Below, one piece after another: positions 56,756-64,000 of a DNA stretch of 64,000 nt. The notes below the pieces were generated by a model. That model saw only the letters and a list, made by a program, of their open reading frames with translations, did no database searches and was not told where the DNA came from. A program made the position numbers and the translations under genes. This DNA is from Galeruca laticollis (lineage: Eukaryota; Arthropoda; Insecta; Coleoptera; Chrysomelidae). The DNA is taken from NCBI GenBank assembly GCA_963921935.1, contig OY998175.1:224270517-224334516 (forward strand), given 5' to 3'. The first letter of the stretch is position 1. Every line of letters starts with the position of its first letter.

Positions 56756-57082
56756 TTTTCTATTTAGTAGGTGTTCTGAATGCGGTCCTGTCTTTCGAGG
56801 TAAGGTGCTGTAAGGAACTGGTTCCCTTATCGTTCGCCTCGTTTGTGATATATATGTTCTGATTTGTTTTCAGACGATATTTTATCAGTTGTTTATTATT
56901 TACTGGTAAACTTTTCACTTACAGTTATTTGCGTGAAGCACTTTGTATTAATGTGAACGATGTAATTCACAGTCTTGAAATTATCATTCACTTTTTCCAC
57001 TAAATTTGTTATTTATTCGGGACCGATCACACAAAGGTGTTTAAACCATAGTTGCCAGGTTCGAAATCCATAATTCAACTTT

Positions 57083-57934
57083 ATATCTACAAAAAAGGCT
57101 GTTCTATCTATGCTCTAATTTCTACTGGTTTTTAAGAAACAGGTTCGTGGAGATAATTTTAATTTAATATAAAAAAATATGTCTTGTTTCTAGAATTTTA
57201 CAACTTTCTAACAAAATATTGAGGATAGGGCCCTATATTTGAGCTCTATAAATTCACAAAGAATCATCCTATAAAGTAAAAGAATGTTTACGTCTTTCTT
57301 ATCACTGTTTTCTAATATACAGGGTCCTGAATGTAAATTTTATTTGATTCTTCAAAAAAAACTTCATTCTTTAACTTTGTTCAAACCTTTTAAAATATTT
57401 AGAGCACAGATTGGTAGTTGAGCTCTATAGCTTTATATATAACTATTCTATAAATTGAACAATGCTTTTTGATTTTTATATTACCGTTTTCGGAGGTCTT
57501 GAATATAACCAAAAATATTGCCAAACTATTGAGAATTGAGATCTATAGTTTTACCAAGAAATATCCTACACACTAAAAAATGATTTACGTCTTTCCCATC
57601 AATGGATTCCATCATACAAGCTCCTGGACATATCTTTCAAGTGTTTCTCCAAAAAATATTCTCATTCTATAATTAGGCTTATACCCTCAAATATATTGAG
57701 AATAAAGCATAATAATTTGCCTTGATAGCTTTAAAAAATGCTGTTCTGTAGATTGAATAAAGATTTATGCTCTTGCTACAACTAGTTTGGAAGATACAAG
57801 GTCTTGAAAATATTTTTCATTAATTTCATTGAAAATATGTACTGTATCTATAATTTTCCTCAGATCTTTTGAGATATTGAGGACAATTATTTAGCTTTGT
57901 AGCTTTAGAAAGAACTATTCTACTAAATAAAAAA
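57083..57934. repeat. satellite of about 180 bp, right block
   Basis: Continues the array at 49900-51466, with ACAGGTTCGTG (57139), ACAGGGTCCTGA (near 57319) and diverged copies near 57490, 57610 and 57790. Confidence 0.85.
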
Positions 57935-58206
57935 AAATAAATGGTTTTAAAGATTAAAACTAACTTTTCCGCATCTGTTGCCCTGAATAATATTCTATCA
58001 TAAAATTGTCACTTCGGGGGATGTATCGTGTTAACAAACCGAAATTTCTCCGAAAGTAATCAAAAATGCAGTATATCTGAATTTATAGGACCCGCTGTAC
58101 ACGCTATAGGCAGCTGAAAATCAATAGGGTACATCTGTGAGACACCTTGAATAATATCCAATTATAAAATTGGCTACTTGTATACACTCCGGAGGCTGTA
58201 TTATAC
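57935..58206. repeat. fragment of the 173-bp repeat from the 13-16 kb transposon
   Basis: TTTTAAAGATTAAAACTAAC and TTTCCGCATCTGTTGCCCTG match 14812-14850. A second unit follows to 58206, where a gypsy LTR begins. Confidence 0.85.
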
Positions 58207-58417
58207 TGTTACGAAACAGCACACTGGTATATGCCCTAAATCCGACTCTTTCTAAACCAGGTATGAAAGTTAAAATTATGGCGGACGCGCAGGGTTTCCT
58301 AGAAGTGTTTACGAATCGTGACTATCTTATCTACATTGTTTTTGTGACCAGTCTTATCTAGAAAATGCCAGAAATCCAATTGTTTTTGTAATCTAGAATT
58401 CTTTAGTAAAATAGTCA

Positions 58418-58419
<2 letters not shown>
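58207..58419 (+). repeat. truncated LTR of the copy 1/2 gypsy family
   Basis: Starts TGTTACGAAACAGCACACTG on the plus strand and breaks off at a TA array. It is opposite in orientation to the other LTRs. It is inserted directly in the 173-bp repeat. Confidence 0.83.

Positions 58420-58456
<37 letters not shown>
58420..58456. repeat. (TA)n microsatellite
   Basis: TA run at the LTR breakpoint. Confidence 0.93.
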
Positions 58457-58459
<3 letters not shown>

Positions 58460-60430
58460 CATAGAGTGAAACCTGCAACACCCTGTATACAGAATTATTA
58501 ATAATAGACTACATATTTCAAGTAATTAAAATTTTTGGAATTTGAATTTTTTTAAAAAATGATCTAAAAAGGAGACAATCTGTACTATTTACTATTCAAT
58601 AGAGAAAGCATATAAAGGATCTAACTGTATGATTATAGAGAAGAATTAAAATAAGCTTTATAAGAATATAGGTGACATAAAAACAACTTCCATATTTAAA
58701 AGAGAGAATTTTAAAACGTTTGTTGCATATGAATGAAATAATAATATCCCATTATTCTTATTGTCAAAGTAAATTAATATTGTGATTTGTTTTAAAGAAG
58801 TGAATATTAGGGCTTGAAGAAAGTTTTAAATAAGATTGTATAAGTATTTAAAATATGTGAATGTAGGAAGTAAAATGAAAAACATTAACTCTATGGAATA
58901 TGACATTTGTTGAACGATTTGACATTTTGAATAAATAATTTAGAAAACAAGAACTGTCATTTAGTAAATTTATTGAAATACAAATTGAGGGACAAATATA
59001 TGAGTTATAATCGTTTAAGAGGCTCAAAACAAAATGTTTTAAAATGATGGATGGACAATCCACTATTTGAAATGAAATCTTTCAAATAAGAATTTTGATA
59101 ACCAATTTTGATTGGTGGAATGCTTTTAAGATATATTTATCAGCGACAAGTAGGTTGCTAATAATAATAAAAAAATTGAATGGGAACAGTTTGTTGATTA
59201 TACAGTCTATTGACTAGGTACTTTCTTTTTTGGGTAGAAATTTTGAAGAAGCAAAATCTTTTGGAGAAAAATTTTGAAACTTTAAAAAAAAACAATAATT
59301 TGGCATTCTAAATCAAAGAAAGAAATACATTATACTTAAAAGCTAGAGTAATATATTTAAGCAAGCAGAAGTACACATTATAGGAGATTGGTAATTATAT
59401 TTGAATACTAACCATAAAATTTATAGATGTAATTAAGTAAAATATTGTATGGTGGAACGGTGTCTCCACCATACCTTTTAGAAAGCTTTGGATTATGTGA
59501 TTTGATTAAAATGTATTGAGTGGACGAAATATAGCACTATTTCTGGATATTATGCAAGCTGGACAAATGGTATGGTATTTTCCAAGAGGTAACCTAAAAC
59601 AAAATAAGAAACATTTATTGATGTGCATTAATTGAACTATACAGTGAAAAAGGTATTTAAAACTATTTAATTATATAAAAAGAAGGTAGAGTAAACTTAC
59701 CCATTTAGTGCAAAGAATTGAACTTTGATGTTAAACAGACGCTTATAAGTTTTATCTTCCGCCATTTTCCTATCATAGACGTTTATATAACGGATTTCGT
59801 ATTATGAGATTTGTGTTAAAAGTTGCCTATTTTGAATTAGATATAGAAATTGTACTTCATTGAGTGGATGACTTTATTTGAATGAATGATCATAATAGAT
59901 AATAGGTTTTCATTAATTTATGTCCTGTAAAAGAATAATGTATTTGTTCCTATAGCATTAAATAACGTTTTTCTATTTGAAGAACATTGTGAAATTATTT
60001 TCTTGAGATTTTTCATTTCTCTATGGTGATTGCTCCATCTAGTTTAAACATTTGGTAGTTTTAAACTGACATCTATGAACCGTGGAGAGGTTCAGCATTA
60101 AACACAGGACCGTCTTTAGAATTTCTTTGGAAACAATAATAAAGCAAGTATATTTTGATAAACAAAATTTTTATTGAAAGATAGGAATGTTATTTGAACT
60201 TCGGCGCTCATATTAGAAATTGAAACTGTCTTGTTTTTCTACATCTGAACCCTACTCTGAGATCAGAGAGTTTCTCATGCAAAGAAATAATTATTTTACG
60301 AATAAAACTTAAATATTAAAATATACCGGGCAAATAAAAATTAAATATCAACAAAACTAAACTAAAAATAATAATTCATAGTATTTAAACTTTTTAAACA
60401 TTCTCTCTCCCTATTCTATCCAGTTTAACA
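58457..60430. other. no gene; hairpin at 59448-59473
   Basis: AT-rich. TATGGTGGA and TCCACCATA form a perfect nine-base stem with an eight-base loop at 59448-59473. A smaller one, CTCTGAGATCAGAG, lies near 60255. The right part may include an LTR ending at about 60513. Confidence 0.5.
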
Positions 60431-60449
60431 TGTCGGCCCAACGTAGGGC
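60431..60449 (+). promoter_or_regulatory. PBS-like sequence, first copy
   Basis: TGTCGGCCCAACGTAGGGC, related to the tRNA-Lys type PBS TGGCGCCCAACGTGGGGC, preceded by CAGTTTAACA. Confidence 0.5.
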
Positions 60450-60513
60450 AAATTAGGGAAAGTATATTTGTCTTGAAACATTAAAATTACACACCTAACA
60501 TATCAGTTTAACA

Positions 60514-60532
60514 TGGCACCGCAACGTGGGGC
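60514..60532 (+). promoter_or_regulatory. PBS-like sequence, second copy
   Basis: TGGCACCGCAACGTGGGGC, close to a tRNA-Lys type PBS, again preceded by CAGTTTAACA, so the LTR end seems to be duplicated 83 bp apart. Confidence 0.6.
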
Positions 60533-60614
60533 TAATATAGAAATTTTGTAAATAATAATAAAAAGAATTGAAATAATTTTTTTGACTGTATTGAAAAAAG
60601 ATTAAATACATAAA

Positions 60615-61982
60615 ATGGAACGGAAAATGACATTAAGGGACGGAAAGCAGGTAGGAGTCAAAAGTAGGTCTGATGAAGAAAGAGAAGAAAGGAGTAATGG
60701 TAGAGGAGATTTTCAGGTACAATATTTGGAACAGGGGAGAGAACATTCGGAAGAAGACATCGCAGAACAAGGTCAGGAAGAAGAAGATGCACCATTGTCA
60801 GAAGAATCAGGACAAGGGGTCAAACAAAAATCAAAAGAGAAATAGGATATGGACGTGATGAGTATGCTCCAAATGATGATGAAAAGAATGGATCAAAACA
60901 ATGAAGATATTAAGGGAGATATGAAAAATTTGAATGGAAAAATGGATCAAAATAAGGAAGAAATGAATATTAAAATGGACCAAAATAAGGAAGAATTAAA
61001 ACAAGAAATGAATATTAAGATGGACCAGAACAAGGAAGAGATAAAACAAACTAAGGACCTTATAATAAAATTAATGGAAGAAAAATTGGGGCATGTTGAG
61101 AAGAAATTGGAGGAATCAAACACATACATGGAAAATAAATTAGAATCCACTAAACAAGAAATAAGAGGAGAAGTTATTGGAAGGATCACGGAAATAGAAA
61201 ATTTACAGATCAACAGAATCAAGGAAATAGAGGAGAAGGAAAAGGATTCCAAAGGAGAGATTCAAATGGACGTAAAGATACAAAATGATAATATAAATAG
61301 AAATGATGATACTATAGAACAAAATACAAGCAATAAAATGGAAATTGACGAAGTGAAAATACAAAGACAAATAAATGAGGAGATGATAGATTGCAGTTTA
61401 CAGAATTTAGGAAGTGAGGAAGTCATGAAAATTTATGGAAAAGAGATTTATTGGAAAATAACAGACCCAAATGTTAATACATTAAAACGAATAGTGACAT
61501 ATGGTAAGACAAATAATAATAATAGGGGGATACAACTTAATTGGAAGTTAGAGGAAATGAATAAGATGTTACAAGAAACCAAGAAAGAAATAGAAGAAAC
61601 CATAAGACAGAATATAGAAACAATAATTTATGCAGAAAAATTCGAAATGAGAGTAAAACTTGGCAGAAATATAAAGATAATTGATCCAAGAAATTTTAAT
61701 AGGATAATTAAAAATGAAATGATAGGAAGTGAGAGTATTATGGGAAATGGAATAATAAAAAGAAGAAATAATAATATCAAGAAATTGGAAACGCAAATTT
61801 TGATGAATCTATTGGAAGAAATTGATGAGATAGGGGATAACAAAATTGAAAAGGACTTAGTGGAACATCTTAAGAAATTTAGGATACAAGAGAATCAAAC
61901 AATAAGAGAAGAGGATAAAACGAAATTTAGGAAAAGAAAAAAAAATGGAATAATAAGGCTGTATTATAGGACCGGAATCTAA
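60615..61982 (+). CDS. gag-like coiled-coil protein of an LTR element, with in-frame TAG
   Basis: The ATG at 60615 opens 76 codons of charged, Glu-rich sequence (MERKMTLRDGKQVGVKSRSD), ending at TAG (60843-60845). The next ATG (60849) is in the same frame and opens 377 codons. Its residues 12-75 are repeated units of KMDQNKEEMNI type in a coiled coil; residues 200-330 form a domain (VMKIYGKEIYWKITDPNVNT, IIYAEKFEMRVKLGRNIKII) that I do not recognise. No CCHC knuckle is present. The PBS-like sequences upstream point to a gag of a Ty3/gypsy or related element. The frame ends 70 bp before a PLE end, and pol is missing. The TAG could be decay or programmed readthrough. Confidence 0.55.
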
Positions 61983-62180
61983 AAGACGAATAAGGAATTG
62001 TAAAAGGTCAAGAAGGGATATAAAAACCACATGTAAATAAAAAGTTTATAATGAAATTGACTGTCTCGACCCTTACTTCGTGGAATATGCTCATATTAGT
62101 GTTTTTAAATGAAACTCAAGGTCTCTAGTTAATTCCACAATATAATACAAGTTATTGAAAATTCTAAAAAATTGACAATT

Positions 62181-62207
62181 GTTTCGATAAATCAATATCA
62201 TCGTCAG
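62181..62207 (-). ncRNA. hammerhead-like motif in PLE terminal repeat
   Basis: On the minus strand: CTGACGA, U, a GATA/TATC stem with a six-base loop, GAAA, then palindromic CAATTG and TC. Upstream TTCT and ATT can pair with AGAA and AAT beyond the UC, giving stem I with an internal loop. One extra U before stem II departs from the standard core. Confidence 0.5.
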
Positions 62208-62469
62208 AATGACAGAAGTTACATTTCATTTTATGCCTACCTGATGTTTAGTAGTTATATTTTTGGCTAGACCAAGAAGTAACCTAGCTTGTGATTGGCT
62301 TAATATATGTTTATAGAAAAAGAAGAAGATGTGATATGACAAATATTGAAGCTTAGATATTATTAGCCCTATGGTGATATCCTGGATATCATTTTTCCAA
62401 TTAAGATCAGTATAACTGTGCAATGATATAGAAAACCAGGAAAACTATATCTGCTGATCTTTACAATTA

Positions 62470-63882
62470 TCACTTAAGAAGACAGTTTATTAGTGGAGAA
62501 TTCCCTAGATTTAACTGTTCATTGACAACTTCATATTGTGGGTTTCTTAAATGTCTTCTAATTTCCAGTTCTTCAAGGAAATCCAGTTCTTGTTTCTTTT
62601 CACAAATATGCAGCACTTCTAGTTCTGTGTTAGGTGTCAATGAATGATTGGTGTCAAGTAGATGTTTTGCGTAGTGGGATTTATCTGGTTGTTTTAATCT
62701 GTAAGCTCGTAAGTGCTCACTGTATCGTATTTCAAAATTCCTAAGGGTCTGACCCAAATAGACAGCATTACATTCTGGACATTTGAGTTTATATATACCT
62801 GACTTCTTTAATAGTGGTATTTTTGTTTTTACATTTAACAATTTTGTACTAACGTTACTTTCTGTTTTAAAAGAAATTGTTGCATTCGTTGCTGAAGATA
62901 TTATCTTTGAAATATTATTAGAAATATTTCCTGCATATGTGATGGTTTTATAAGTTTTAATTTCATCAGCTTGCTTAGGATATATTAGTTGTAATGCCAC
63001 TTTTTTCTCTTTTTTACTAATTAGTTTATTTATCATATCCAATGGATAACCGTTAGATGTTGCTATTTGTCTAATTGTATTAATCTCTCTATCAAAATTA
63101 CATTTGTTCATAGGAACTGAAAAAGCTCTATGTATCATTGAATTATATGCTGCTAGTCTGTGTGAGACAGGATGGTTAGAATTGAATGGAATTGTCACAT
63201 CAGTCTGTGTTGGTTTTCGGTAAATTGAATAATCAAGTACATTATTAACTCTTTGAATTTTTAAATCAAGAAAATTGATTGAGCTATTTTCTTCAATTTC
63301 TAATGTAAATTTAATTTTCGGGTGTAAATTATTGATGTGGTTGAAAAACACATCCAATTGTCGCTCACTACCCATAAAACAAGCTAATATGTCATCCACA
63401 TATCTATACCAAAATAAAATATTTTTCGAAATATTACTTTCAAAGATCTTTCTTTCTAAATTGTCCATAAAAATGTTTGCTAAAATAGGTGATATAGGGC
63501 TTCCCATTGGTAAACCTTCATTTTGAATATATATCTTATTGTCAAAAGTGAAATAATTCTGATTAATGCATACATCAAATAAATTAAGTATATCTGATAT
63601 TATTCCTGGATTAATATTTTTATCTTCTAGTAATTTTCTTACAAGTATTAGACATTCTTTAGGAGGAATTTTAGTAAACATATTAGTTACATCAAACGAT
63701 ATGAGTTTATAGTTATCTTGCAAATGGATTGATTTCAACTTTTTGATTAGTTCTATTGAATTTCTAATTGAGTACTGAGATTCATATCCGTAAGTATTGA
63801 GTATATTGTTGAGCTTTTTTGCCAATATATTATTAGGAGCATTAACATAAGAGACTACAGGTCTAATTGGTTTCATAACCAC
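62470..63882 (-). CDS. PLE reverse transcriptase and GIY-YIG endonuclease, N-truncated
   Basis: An uninterrupted frame of 470 codons; a TAG directly precedes it and the first codon is GTG, so MKPIRPVVSYVNAPN, part of RT motif 2, is not a natural start. RT blocks: KLISFDVTNMFTKIP, EGLPMGSPISPILANIFMDN and WYRYVDDILACFMG (intact YVDD). SSINFLDLKI and YRKPTQTDVTIPFNS follow, as in other PLEs. The C-terminus holds the GIY-YIG domain: SGIYKLKCPECNAVYLGQTL with its CxxC, Arg in EIRYSEH and a downstream HYAKHLLD. The protein primes cDNA synthesis at a nick. The N-terminal region found in the PLE at 32943 is missing on this side. The short tail LGNSPLINCLLK ends at TAA/TGA near 62470. Confidence 0.92.
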   Translation of the reverse strand: MVMKPIRPVVSYVNAPNNILAKKLNNILNTYGYESQYSIRNSIELIKKLKSIHLQDNYKLISFDVTNMFTKIPPKECLILVRKLLEDKNINPGIISDILNLFDVCINQNYFTFDNKIYIQNEGLPMGSPISPILANIFMDNLERKIFESNISKNILFWYRYVDDILACFMGSERQLDVFFNHINNLHPKIKFTLEIEENSSINFLDLKIQRVNNVLDYSIYRKPTQTDVTIPFNSNHPVSHRLAAYNSMIHRAFSVPMNKCNFDREINTIRQIATSNGYPLDMINKLISKKEKKVALQLIYPKQADEIKTYKTITYAGNISNNISKIISSATNATISFKTESNVSTKLLNVKTKIPLLKKSGIYKLKCPECNAVYLGQTLRNFEIRYSEHLRAYRLKQPDKSHYAKHLLDTNHSLTPNTELEVLHICEKKQELDFLEELEIRRHLRNPQYEVVNEQLNLGNSPLINCLLK

Positions 63883-63885
63883 CTA

Positions 63886-64000
63886 AATTTACGAATAATA
63901 TTAAACAAATTTTAGCTACAGAGTCAGAAATAGCTTTAAAATCTAATTCAAATAATTTTCTTTATGAGAAATTAAAAATTGCCAATTTAATCAAAAATAC
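63886..64000 (+). pseudogene. PLE N-terminal fragment, inverted relative to element 2
   Basis: The plus strand reads KFTNNIKQILATESEIALKS then NNFLYEKLKIANLIKN without a stop to the window edge. It aligns with the PLE 1 region KFSLPPTTKDISITKLLSDI and FRAKITNMITNF near 33065-33195. It continues beyond the window. Confidence 0.65.

Larger units (their letters stand above)
51480..57069 (-). mobile_element. I-clade non-LTR retrotransposon, near full length
   Basis: ATAATTCAACTTT flanks it on both sides (51467-51479, 57070-57082), a 13-bp target duplication inside the satellite. The 3' end has a poly(A) on the minus strand. ORF1 and ORF2 are both present but broken. It was later hit by a (TA)n-flanked unit at 54821-55177. 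Confidence 0.92.
62054..63885 (-). mobile_element. Penelope-like element 2, 3' part
   Basis: Read on the minus strand: an RT and GIY-YIG ORF (62470-63882), then the terminal repeat with the hammerhead-like motif at 62181-62207, ending near 62054. At 63885 the sequence switches to an opposite-strand PLE N-terminus. It is younger than the coiled-coil element it abuts. Confidence 0.88.

Noticed and set aside
59448..59473. Helitron 3' end
   Set aside because: Hairpin lacks a following CTRR and no Rep/helicase or 5' TC end was found.

Overview
The window is about 64 kb of AT-rich, intron-poor eukaryotic DNA that looks like a repeat-packed stretch of an arthropod genome, most probably an insect. 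I infer this from the mix of families: I-clade and R1-clade non-LTR elements, Ty3/gypsy, BEL/Pao and Ty1/copia remnants, Tc1/mariner-type transposons with TA target duplications, and Penelope-like elements (PLEs) with GIY-YIG ends. I found no convincing host gene, tRNA or rRNA gene. Almost everything that can be named is a mobile element, a piece of one, or a tandem repeat.

Layout. 1-3211: left-truncated Ty3/gypsy element (copy 1, minus strand). 3468-5570: fragments of a non-LTR ORF1, a PLE terminal repeat, an internally deleted I-type element and a copia gag. 5900-11589: Tc1/mariner-like transposon with 812-bp inverted ends, one end split by about 3 kb that includes a second, intact transposon (6486-8726). 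12144-12648: BEL/Pao gag. 13227-16085: a third Tc1/mariner-like element with a decayed transposase, an internal 173-bp tandem repeat and tRNA-like promoter boxes in both inverted ends. 18264-23201: second copy of the gypsy family (copy 2) with both LTRs; its pol ends in a macro domain plus a CCCH zinc finger. 25000-28087: a tandem repeat and an I-clade element. 29040-32830: another non-LTR element with ORF1 and ORF2. 32936-35500: PLE. 35500-40800: mostly non-coding, with (TA)n arrays and hammerhead-like motifs. 41228-43390: another gypsy remnant, interrupted by a PLE foldback insertion. 43690-46440: RT remnant interrupted by an R1-clade element with a 15-bp target duplication. 47546-48031: solo LTR of the copy 1/2 family. 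48540-49435: palindromic PLE. 49900-57930: satellite of about 180 bp interrupted by a 5.6-kb I-clade element with a 13-bp duplication. 60431-61982: 5' end of an LTR element with a long coiled-coil ORF. 62054-64000: a PLE with an intact RT/GIY-YIG ORF and an inverted junction at the window edge.

Most worth following up: (1) the macro domain and CCCH finger appended to a gypsy pol, reading into the 3' LTR; (2) a gag-to-RNase H deletion shared by both copies of that family, suggesting a non-autonomous lineage that transposed after the deletion; (3) a dispersed hammerhead-ribozyme-like motif, several copies with a palindromic stem III followed by NUH, in PLE ends and in short units flanked by (TA)n; (4) three independent inverted junctions in PLE insertions; (5) Pol III A/B-box-like sequences in both inverted repeats of the 13-16 kb transposon. 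The elements act as genomic parasites and do not form a pathway; nested insertions give their relative ages.
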